DNA of 64,000 nt from Pyrenophora tritici-repentis (Eukaryota > Ascomycota > Dothideomycetes > Pleosporales > Pleosporaceae): positions 2,170,001 to 2,234,000 of the forward strand of contig NC_089390.1 of NCBI RefSeq assembly GCF_003171515.1, in the 5' to 3' direction. Under the pieces are notes generated by a model. It worked only from the letters and a program-made list of their open reading frames with translations, was not told where the DNA came from and searched no databases. The position numbers and the translations under genes were made by a program. Below, one piece after another: positions 33,209 to 43,720 of the stretch (position 1 is the stretch's first letter; each line of letters opens with the position of its first letter).

Positions 33209-36200
33209 GGTGCATGAGGACTTTACCGGCGCTATACCGTCGGAGACGATCGGGATTGTATCTCACTCTGTCTTGATCCTATTATAGATGAATCTGCAAA
33301 ACAATCTTCTTTATACCGCCTTGCTGTGCTGTACCTTACGACTACTTCCAATGCTTATATTCGAATCGCTTTCACTTCTCGTAGCGCTAGTGTACAAAGT
33401 AGGCAATATGCGCTATCTTATGAACATTTCGTCCGGTGATCATCTATGTAGGGGAACCACTTAGCTACGATGCATTAAAGTGTTTTTCTTCCCCAGAAAA
33501 GGCTTTAGATGATATGTCTTCAGTCTCGATAATAGTATCTTCTAGTATCTGCTTGTTTCCTAGCACCTGTCTATCTTTCGAGTAGAATGCAAACGATTTA
33601 GGATAAAGCAGTCGCGTTAGACATGTTTAATTTGATGCCTACTTCTTACGAGTGGCTCTTCTTTACGTTCTAATACTAGCGGAAAATAGAGTTAATCGCT
33701 TCTTAGAGCTCTTAGCTTGTTGACCTGTTGATGCAGCATGTATCAATCAAGCTAAAAGTATTCTAAATCGTTCAGCTCTACCTATTATGCATAGAAACGA
33801 ATCTTATACAATCGCATTTCCTTCCTTATGTTAGCGTGATTTACACTAGTAGGACTCATTAGATTATAGCAGACTGCCTCTTTCCCCCCTATGTGTGCGA
33901 GAGGATTGCATGTGAAGGGATCTCTTCGCTACTAAATAATTTGTTTTATCCGGCTAAGCTCCTAGTTACTTATCTTGTACAATAGTCGCATCGAGTTTTA
34001 TATACAGTTATCTGTGCGAGCTGTAAAGGGGGCCTTAGGGCCTCGAAGTAGGCCAAGGAAATTGGTAGCGCACGATGGCTCCTGGGATCGTTCGTGTGGA
34101 ACACGAAGATCGTAGCTGCCGGGCTTCTTACGAGTCCTGAATCACGATCTGCTGATTAGAGGTAAGTAAAGCTGACCTCCTAGTCGTTGGTGTCAGCGCA
34201 TCTCCAACACTTAGGGCAGGAGGCGCAGCCCTGCGCCAAAGCTGCAGGTAACAACGCATCATCCGACAGCCACCATATTACCAACCACTAGGAACTCCTG
34301 TTGAAGTATGCGATATAGAATTAGAATGCATTGGTCGTTATTTACTGTTAGACCACCGAGATGTCTATGCAGCCCGTACCGGCGAGGTCATGTACTGTAA
34401 GGATGCACGACAGGAAATCTGTGACGTGAACTAGTTCCCTATCGCAATAATTGCCTTAGCATCAATACAAGACACTCTAAGCGGCACTTTGGTTTAGCAC
34501 CAGCAACTTTAATACTGTTAATGCGCACTACTATGAACTGTTGTCGCCTACTTAATCCTGGCCATCGCGTGCTCGAGCCTGTCGCCCTTGCCCAGGTGGT
34601 CATCGACGCGGGTATGCTTCCACATAGTTGGATACTTACAACACGCGCTTCCCAAATCCGTGTGACAGTTCAATTGATATTTTATGTATTTACCACCCTG
34701 AATTGGCGTAATGTCTCTGTCTATGGGTACGCCTACCGGGGTACGGCAACGTGAATACGCGTCCTGGGTTTTGCGGTGCGTCTCCCTTACAGCAAACATT
34801 CGCCAAGCCATAGTCTTTGTGGCGTCTGTCGAACCTGGTCACCGAATCAGAGCTGTCAGAACTCGGTCTAGAGCGGTCTCAACGTACGGGGTGGCATCGC
34901 ATGCGCCGCATTTGAAATAATACCATAATATAGCGCCATCACGTAAACGATAGAAGTAGATATTGAGAATGCGAGTATAGCGAGGATTGCCAGCTGCGCC
35001 TTTCTCACTGTACCGGGGTTTTTACCAATAATCTGTTGTAGCATTGCTGCCATGATAGGTAAACACAATATGCGTTGATAAAGTAAAAGGGCGTAACTTG
35101 GGCTTCGGGTATCATCAGCTCCTTGTCAGTGGAGTTTAAGCTTGCTCAAGATAAAAAGATATGTCATGTGTAGACAGAGAACTAGCAGATGGCATAGTGT
35201 TTTCAACGAAAGCAACCACACCGCCTTGTGCTGCAGACTTTCACTTTCTAGGCTTGCTTCATTATGTAAGACTATACAACAACTTCCGACGTACCTGGAC
35301 AATACTGCGGTACAACGAGTAGAAATTGAGTAAACATCTGGCAAAAGGTTTTAGGCTTATAGTAACCTATGATGAGAACACACGACTGATTGCCAGCGTG
35401 TCCACTCATGTACGATGCGCTGTTAGTTAAAATCGACTGAATACCTTGGTGGCATACAATTACGTCTGGTCCCATAGAGATTGAAGTACTTGAAATGACA
35501 TTAGTTAAGAACAACAAAAAATTCATCAACGTGCGCGTTGTGCGTCACGACGCAGTATTAAGTTTACGCTGACGCATCGCAGCCCTGGAGGCGTCCAAAG
35601 AAATGCCTGCAGACCGTGAGACAAGTCTATATCCATGGATGCGAGAAAACGCTAATATGAAATAGAAAGAAGAAGCAAAAAGAAACTTTTATAAAAAAGA
35701 TTTTCTTGACTTCTAGTGGCGACGGACTTCCCGATGTGACTATGGTTGATCAATACGATGACGCTATGACCAACTCAGCCACGGTGGCGGCCCAAGCAAC
35801 ACACCACTCACATCTCCACAAAAGAAGCTTTGAATAAACCCCCTGAACTGCAATCGAATCATCCACTGGAAACACGAAAGCTTTGCGCACCTTCGGTTGC
35901 CTTTGGTGCATGTACCTGTTCAGGAAGCTGACTAGCACTTGTCAGCTCACTTTCAGCTACAACGATGTATCGGTCGACATCAGGGGTGAAGATTATATTC
36001 CATCAAATATTACATCAGTAAAGGTATAGAAGATATTCATGTACGCAGCCCTTCGCCCTCTCTCAACAGCAATGATGTGTTCGGACTTTGAAGCCGCTAT
36101 TACTGGCTCTTGTATGCGCTGTTTTATCAGCTATTCTCATTCGCTTTATCCTCCTATCATCAACATACGGCGATGGTAAGGACGATGATGACTCAGGCAG

Positions 36201-37613
36201 GATATCCCGCATACCATATGACTCACGGTGCTAATCAAGCTGACGACTGTTGATAGGAAGTCTTCCTACGATGATTGGACACGGTCGATGCGAGATGCCA
36301 TGGAGGTCTGAGCAAGGTTGATGATAGGGTAATCGATCCGACATTAGGCTGCCCGTCGATAGCTCCCCAGGTCCACAGCGGGCTTGATAGGTATCAGCCG
36401 CCGGTGCCACCGCCAGGCATCTGGCTAAGACATGGTGGCCGTATATAATGGCAGCTATGCCCCAACTCCAGTGACTTGACGCGTAGCGCTCACGTAGGGC
36501 GAAAGAATCCCACATAGTAAAGTTGAGGCCTCCACCGTAAACCCTGAAAAAGCATTGAAGAAAACCGGCAGGACATGACAGGCCAACCTTCCATACGGAC
36601 ACCGACGTAGCTTTGATTCTTAAGGAGGGCGCCCAGAGCATCTCTTTCGCGAACATCGAAGTACAAAGACGGAACCCAACCTGAGACACACCCTCGTCGT
36701 ACAAAATGTACGTATCCGTATAGTACAACCCCTCCTCGGTACCTCACCTTACGCAGCGTTTTAGTCCGAAACCCGTTTGCGCAATCAATCATCATCGGTG
36801 TTAGGAGTACACGATGTCTCGGAAGGTGGCAGGCCGCGGTTACTAGCCGGACATAGCACGGACGATGTAACGACATGACGTCTGTTGGATGTTACCTCGC
36901 TGGTCGTTGGGTTTGCGACCGTGCTGGCGTGGACCCTGATCTGTTTGTGTCGGACCTCACCCGCTTCTCTCCAACGACCACCTCATACATACCCCACCTC
37001 ACCGCACGATTATACACCTCCTCAACGCCGCCTACTTCAAGAGTGAGCATGGTCGGAGGTCTTGCTTTGTACTCATGTACGGCTGCGGCGAAGCAACGGT
37101 TGCATGGATGGTGGTATGCAGCTCATCGAAGCCTTTCCCACATGCCCCTCTACCGACGCTACCTCATGAGCCAACATTGCTCCATGCAACACGTGACACT
37201 TCAACAACATCCCTGCATGGGATGCGAAAGATACCAAGGTTTTCTCTCGCATACGTATACCAAACGCCAATGAAACCAAATAGACAAGAGAAGGAACTCC
37301 TTTTTTGTGTTGTTATTTTTTTTCAACCTTTTTTTGGGGGACGCTCGATTTTATGCGACAGGACCAACGTTATGAGATATGCAAAAGAAAAGGTACTAAG
37401 GAGGTGGTATGTACCCAGAGTGGATTGGGAGTGTCCCAACCTTGGACAAAGGGTTAGCACGACAGGCCATGAGGCTGTACGCCTGCTAGCGATTGGAGAA
37501 GGCCGCCGATCCACACAAGAGGATAGAATAGGAACAAGAGATAGCTTTGGTATCTTTGCTGATGAAAGAGCTGTTCTAGGTTTGTGGGGTTGGTTTGCTG
37601 TGTCCGAATTGGC
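33209..37613. other. Gene-poor, AT-rich region, 4.4 kb
   Basis: No recognisable protein. Fragments that look faintly coding include a plus-strand stretch at about 34310-34430 (ECIGRYLLLDHRDVYAART) and a minus-strand frame with one hydrophobic segment at 34868-35068; neither can be assigned. One minus-strand frame with a signal-like start (35272-35529) is listed separately. The region looks like decayed or relocated DNA between the transposon nest and the C2H2 gene. Confidence 0.4.
35272..35529 (-). CDS. Possible small secreted protein (weak candidate)
   Basis: An unspliced frame of 85 codons starts with a double methionine and a hydrophobic stretch (MMNFLLFLTNVISSTSIS) that could be a signal peptide. 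The rest holds four cysteines, spaced roughly 24, 14 and 16 residues apart. A GTACGT donor lies near the end of the frame, so a further exon is possible. There is no recognised domain and no conservation evidence, and the composition is ordinary, so this may be chance. It is reported because two well-supported genes of the same kind lie in the same compartment. Confidence 0.25.
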   Translation of the reverse strand: MMNFLLFLTNVISSTSISMGPDVIVCHQGIQSILTNSASYMSGHAGNQSCVLIIGYYKPKTFCQMFTQFLLVVPQYCPGTSEVVV

Positions 37614-38731
37614 TCAATCCCTCCACCCGAGTATACCCTTCAAATCTTGAGCTTGCTCTCCATTTGTGGTCTGGGCCCGACGTCGAGGAACGGGCAGACT
37701 ATCTTTAACCAGGCGATTGTGCTGCTTCCTCATGTGCTTCAGTCTAGCATCGTCTCGCCGGAACACTCGGTCACACGCAGCACAGATGAAGATCGCTTGG
37801 TCTTTGTGTACTTGCTTCTGGTGCCGAGCTAGGTTGCCTCGCCGCCATTTGCCATGGAAGACTTTGTTACAGCCCTTCTCGTCGCAATGAATCTCGGACA
37901 GCGCGGTCGACGAAGCATCGGTTGTAGAACGCGTATCCGATAGCTGGGTGGGCATTGTCGAGTGCAAAGAGTTTGGGTCATACCCGAAAGGCCTAGCATA
38001 GTCAGCATCAGATCAGATCGCGAAGCTACTTTTACTACCCACCGCTCGGTCATACAGCCTGGATACAATCCAATTTCCTGGTTTCCGGGTAGTGGCAGTA
38101 GTGGTTGAAGAAATTGGTGGGGGTCTAGAGCATTTCCCAGAGGGGCTCGAAAGCCTTGGGATAGTTCATCTACAAGCAATCCGCAGTTGCGGGTATTGGA
38201 ATCCTCGATCATCATGCGGCAAGTTGTATTGTCTGCATACATACCGGTTGAGGATGGTGTTGTTGTGGAGCCTTCGGCCCCGCTGACGCTTGAACGGTTG
38301 AAGCTCGACAAAGTAGTGTTGGAAGGCATATGAAGGCCATTGCTCCCATCCACCACATGCTGTTGAGTCATTCCAAACCAATACTGGCGCTCACGCTTTG
38401 TTAGACGCTCTGCCATGTCCATGACCGCATTGATAGACTCGATGCTATAGTTGTTTGGGTCATCCAGCTGGAAGCGATCATCGCGAGGAGATGCGGGCGT
38501 ACAACATGCAACATCGTTCGCGCCACCATGCATCTGCTGATGTGTATTGTTGGGATGTTGTGACCAGTTCATGTCGACTGAAAGACTTGGGTCAATATGA
38601 CCCATCGAATCCCAAGCACCCATGCCATTCATTGTTTGGGAGTCGTTCGACGGTGGGAAGGCCGAGAAGCTCTCTTCTGTGTCAGGGGACTGCCACTGAT
38701 TGCCATCCTCTTGGTGCTCGTTGGGTGCCAT
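37614..38731 (-). CDS. C2H2 zinc-finger protein, putative transcription factor (copy 2 of 3)
   Basis: Exons 38043-38731 and 37614-37992 give 355 aa. The 50-nt intron has donor GTGGGT, branch GCTGAC and acceptor GCTAG, and joins in frame (phase 2) at a codon for R. The first 260 residues are disordered and rich in N, S, T and M, with a helical segment around SINAVMDMAERLTKRERQYW. Two fingers lie near the C-terminus: one starting IHCDEKGCNKVFHGKWRRG and closing with RHQKQVH, and one starting FICAACDRVFRRDDARLKH and closing in H-x4-H. A basic tail follows. Finger 1 shares the F-x-G-x-x-x-x-GN-x-x-RH pattern with the genes at 10.9 and 42.2 kb. It is probably a nuclear DNA-binding regulator. Confidence 0.8.
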
Positions 38732-41700
38732 GTCTTCGGCTCGTAAATGAAAAGCCTAAGAGGCGGCAAGAAGCTACCGTTGTGTGTTCGGAATCACGGC
38801 TGGTATAAAGGAGCTCGAGGAACCTTGGGTATACGATGAGAGGCGATGTTGTCTGAAAGTGATTGTTGCGATGGCAAGGTCGGTTGGGGTACAGACAGGG
38901 GCGTCTTCGGAAGCTTGATGATGGAACGAAGTATCGAAGAGGGGGATCGATTCGGGGTAGGTTGTGGATGTCTAGATGGCCAAGAAGAGGTCGTTACTTG
39001 CAAGGCGACGATGGTATCGAGATGGGGACGGTTGGCAAGCGTCGGGACTTCGAGCAGGAGAGTAGCCCACCTAGCGACAATATGCACGGGTTTATCGCTG
39101 TCCGTAACCCGCCGCTGTTATGTGGGGCGTTGGGGCGAAGTTGAGAAGGGATGACACAGCTGTGGGTGACGATATTGTGTCGGGGTGGTGGAGTGGTGGA
39201 GTGGGGAAAACAGGGGCGGCAGTAGAGATTGTCGGATTGCAGCTCATCGAGAGCGGAGCAAAGAGTGGGAGACGATGGGATTTAAAAGCGTCCTGTCTGA
39301 CCGAGTTGAAGGACCACACTAGGCTTTCCATCCGGGCCTGTCCATTCACAGGAATCCTCGCGGAGGACGGGCTATGTCGCCGACAGAACGCAGACCAAGA
39401 TTCGACCTATGACGGTAATGCGTCATGAGCTTTGGTCGCTGGCAGCACGTATGCTCTGTGTCCTGGAATTTAGTGCCACGTCGCTTTGAGTGTGTTGCCA
39501 GTCACCTTACATTGTCCTTAGATTGTCCAAGCACTAGAAGATGTTTCTTCCATTGCCGTGGAGACGTTTGCAGCCGACATTTGCTGAGTATACATCATCC
39601 ATTGGACAGGCCAATGATTCGTAGAGAAGGCTATGATGCTGCCCCTCCGCGCCGGCTGGTAAGGGGCTCAACTACTCCGGTGGTCGTCTGCAGCAACCAA
39701 GTGCGCAAGTCGTTGGCGAACGAACAGAAAGTGGTTGCAAGAAGCTTTCACAGGGCTCATTGTGCGCAGAGGCGTTTTGACATGGAAATTGGTCGAAAGG
39801 TTCGCATGGAAAGGCTAGCGTCGCCATGTTTGGGCAGTAGGCGCTTTTAACGGAATCAGCTTTCTAGCCGTTACCCATTGCCGGTTGCTGATGGCTGCTC
39901 AACCCGCATGCATGACTGCTGATCTGATCTCCGCGTCTAAACGGGTGGGGGCGGGTAAAAAAGAAAGTCCCCGTTCTGTTCAGAAGCTAGACGTTGGCTT
40001 CGGCATACACCATATCTACAGCAAGCTGGGCAGCCGACCAATTATCAAACAACAGCACGTAAATTTTACCTTGATGAGCAGAAGAAAATGGCCCAACATG
40101 ATGAAAAGCATTTCTGCGCGAAGAATTCGGCGCCTAGGGAACAGCTCTCACGCATTGTGGCTGGAAGGATCGCGTAGCGTGCGCCATTGGATTGAGTAGA
40201 TACATCAACACATTGCACACGACGACCGAAATAACCCTCTGGAGCATTTTACTTCCTAGCTTCAAGACGGCCGTTTGTTTATCCGGATATCGAGCCAGTT
40301 GGCACGCATCTCCAGGCTGGCAATAGTATGAGTGAGACGAACTGAAATCACTATCGATTCTTCTTAGCTGCACCCGCCCGTCCCTCGTGCGCATCGCCCA
40401 CTTGCCGCCGTTTAGTTGGCGCCGGTAGTTTCACAGCGTATGCGGGCAAGCTCGAGCAGTTACCGCGCATGGCATGAAGGTGCATGCATCGCAATCATGT
40501 CATGGAAGTACCCGGCGCACATGGTGAAGAGCTTGTCACGAGGCGAGCCAATTTGACAGTTCCCTTGTTGAGACACAGTGACAGTGTGAAGAGCAACCAA
40601 GTTGTCGCAACAACGCGAATGGCGGTCTGGCCTCGGGCAGATGGCCTAACGTTAGCGGCCTTGGCACCCCCCTCCCCCTCAAAGCTCCCAGGGCTTGAAG
40701 CCACCGAATGACATCTGCATACACACACACATTGGCGTTTCGCCCGTCCTGTCTCGCTCTCTTATCACCAGCAGCCAGAATCAGAATGGGCTGGTAAGTG
40801 GGCGCGCCTCTACGTCGAAAGCGCATGTGCAAAAATTGCGTCGCAACTGAGTCGCGTCTGACCGCCAACACGACCGCGTAGCCTCACCACGGCGCTCGGC
40901 ATCTTGATGTGATCTTTACTGTTAGACTCGGGCCATTATCACTACCACACTTTATGCTGATCCCGCAGCGTTCACGATGGATGCTTCCTTCCTAGCGTCT
41001 CGACGAGTGACGTCTCCAGTCGAATGCCTTGCAATCTCAATATCTAGCTATGGAGAGTGCCTTGCCGCAGCACATGGAGCTATTGCATGTAGATCACCGG
41101 AGGCAGCAACCCTGGTTCCATTCCCTGGCTCTCGGTCTCGCATCGCCTTGTCTTGGTGAAGTATCGATATGCCAGGGCATACGGTGGCGTTTACGACCCG
41201 ACAGACACAGCTCAAGGATCTAGCCTAGGCGACACCCGGAACATCAAGCCTTTCGCACGGATGTGGTTCAGACCCAACATTGACGTTGAAAAGCCCAACA
41301 GTTTCAGCGGCCATGCTGTAATCAGACTCTGCCTTCACGAACATCACCATTGGCGCCACTATCCCCAGCAGATGTCCTGGGCACGGATACGCAAGCTCTT
41401 CTACCATAGCGGTGAAAACTCAGTGCGCCTACGGAAACATCATCTGGTAGGATTATCCTCATTATGTGCCATTCACAGTCGCAATACCGCCCGCCGCTGG
41501 TCAGCTTGGAAGCCTAGGCTTATTGTTACACCAACCTCTTTGTGCCCTCGGATGAAACGGCACACTGAGGGTACCAGAAGGTATAATCCCTTTGGTCATA
41601 GCACGAATTCATGTTCTAGTCGTTTGCCTACTGCAAAGGCGAGCGCTATGCATGGACACCCGACACGTGGAGGCCCCGCTCAGTATGACGCCAAAACATC

Positions 41701-42160
41701 TATCATCGGTAGGCCGCGAGTCACAGAGATCCACTTTCAATTTCGCCCAGAATGGCGGATCGGGCAGAGTGACACAGTAGAATCGTCATGTCACGTTGGT
41801 GTTTTGAGCCGCACGAAATCACTATCGCTGATCACGTCATATGGGTCTCCCAACATACAGTAGTCTGACAAGATATCATGATACGATAAGATCAATTGCA
41901 CAACAGAGAATCGGGGGTTCATCCAAAACTTATTCCAGGTGTGTCATTAAAACTAGATTAGATTGATAAAAGTGGGAAATAAAAAGCGCTGCGGAACGTC
42001 GAGAGGGAGTAAGATTCAACGAGACCAGCGGAATAGAAAAAAAATAACAAGCTGCATGCAGCTGCATACACCACCAGGAAAGGAGATTTCCAGCTCCGAA
42101 TCTGCGCTGTGGCGCACTCGTACTCACAACCGATCACAAAAACTCCGACTTCCGCTATCC
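38732..42160. other. Intergenic, 3.4 kb, no supported gene
   Basis: This holds the upstream region of the C2H2 gene and the downstream region of the next. Plus-strand frames at 39425-39850 and 41153-41863 are open for 141 and 236 codons but have no recognisable motif and no clear start. A GTAAGT donor at about 40795 and an acceptor at about 40968 could frame a transcript there. I cannot support a product. Confidence 0.4.
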
Positions 42161-43533
42161 TTAGACACGCTTCTTGGGCTTTGTGTCCGGAATCTTGTGC
42201 TTGTCCCATTCGTGCTTTCGTGCGGCATCTGCGCGTTTGTATACCTTTTCGCAGACTCGGCATGCTGTCTTCACAGCAACTACCAGTGGGTTGTGGCGAG
42301 CGAGATGCCTCTTCCTATTGCCCTTGGCATATCTATCACCCAGAGTCAGTGACTGTCATAATTGTGCCATGTTCCGGGGAGAACTTGACTTACTTTCCGG
42401 TGAATTGCGTATTGCACATACTACACGACACGGGAGGATCTGGGGTATCATCAAATACGCCAAACCCTGCCTGGGGCAGCTGTGGTGTATCTTGAGGATG
42501 CTGGTATTCATTGAAGTTCATAGGCTGATGGAACTGTCTTGGCGGCTCGATGGGATCGAAATTGCCTGGTGGACTCGCGTGCACTTGAGGGTGACCAGTC
42601 CAACAGTGTTGACTGAGAAGATTGTTCAATCCTGGGCCGAATATTCCTCGTGAAGTATTGAGTTGCGTGCCGTTTTCGATATACCAAGGCGCTTGGTGAC
42701 GAGAGAAGTTGGGTTGCATAGCATACACTGGGTATGCCGCTGATGGATTGAGATTGTTTTGATTTACGCCATCAATACCCTCAGTCCGAGTGTACATGTG
42801 GTCGCCCGTGGACTTCGTCGGGCTTACTTCGAAGGAGGAATGGGAGGCCGCAAAAGAAGGGCGACGATCCATGTTTTCGAAGAGGAGTGCGTTTGCACTC
42901 TCATCTGGGAAGCCTGACATCCGTCGATGACCAGGCCCCTCCAGGCGTGGAGTCTCTGGAGATATTGGCGAGTCGTATGAATGACCGAAGCTCATCGTTT
43001 CAGGAGTATAGTTGGATCGTTGAGCTGTATTCAAACTCAAGTTATCGGACGGAGATGTACTACCTGACGTCTGAGACATGGTTGAACCTGTGGCATAGCT
43101 GCCCAACCCGAACGCTTGGGAACCCATGAGTTCGTGGCTTGTAGATGCAAACGTGGACAGTTCTTGTGAAGATCGAAATGCGGATAGTTCGACGAGGTGA
43201 TGCTGGCTGTCGGCTTCTTGAAGATATTCTTCTCGGGGATACCCTTCCTGGGGATAGGCGAATGTGTTTCGGTCGGACCGGTTGAGCAGGCGATGAAAGC
43301 GCTTCTTAAGAGTGTGGCGACGAGAAGGATTTCTTGTATTTGGCACAAGCGAGGTTTTCTCTGTAAGACTTCCCGTGTACCGGCAGCAGGCAGGTATCTT
43401 TAGATGAAGACAGTCGTCAATGACGGGAGGCCACTCGGTATCAGGATAGTCAAGTGAATGGGAGCCGAGACGTGCTATTGACCCAGCAATGTTATGGCTA
43501 GGCGATGTGAAGCTGATTGCTGGTCAATAACGT
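42161..43533 (-). CDS. C2H2 zinc-finger protein, putative transcription factor (copy 3 of 3); 5' end unresolved
   Basis: The last two exons are clear: 42394 upwards, and 42161-42332, joined across a 61-nt intron (GTAAGT..GATAG) that interrupts finger 1. The fingers read CSMCNTQFTGKYAKGNRKRH closing in H-x4-H-like form (RHLARH), then ACRVCEKVYKRADAARKH closing with EWDKH; the C-terminus is basic (KPKKRV). The N-terminal part is disordered, S/Q/P-rich. The frame has no ATG before the disordered part: it stays open upstream to about 43533, where a CAG acceptor would join it in frame to a GTGAGT donor at about 43574 and a further coding stretch (containing CPLCGVI) back to about 43720. So at least one more 5' exon probably exists. 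About 400-450 aa in all. Confidence 0.7.
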
Positions 43534-43574
43534 GCCCTTTCTCGCAAAAAACTGAAGGGCGCACGGACTCACGT

Positions 43575-43720
43575 AAAGCTCCAGCGGCTGCTTGTTTCAA
43601 AATGAATATGCATTCTTCTACGAAGGGATTATGCTGAGATATTTGACGACTGGCCGTAGCAGCGACAATGGAGGACCTTATCACCCCGCACAGCGGACAC
43701 GGCGAAGGAATATCCAAACT
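43575..43720 (-). CDS. Probable additional 5' exon of the C2H2 gene
   Basis: The minus-strand frame reads DIPSPCPLCGVIRSSIVAATASR, then ends at TTA C|GTGAGT. Joining to the CAG acceptor at about 43533 continues in phase into the open frame of the zinc-finger gene. There is no ATG at its beginning; a TAG acceptor lies at about 43722, so a still earlier exon with the start codon may be needed. The alternative is that this is untranslated sequence. Confidence 0.35.

Noticed and set aside
37075..37650. 191-codon plus-strand frame upstream of the C2H2 gene
   Set aside because: It overlaps the 3' end of the C2H2 coding region on the other strand and has no protein-like features.
41153..41863. 236-codon plus-strand frame
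   Set aside because: It starts from a non-ATG context, shows no motif, and its second half is S/T/R-rich without pattern. Possible exons cannot be joined with confidence.
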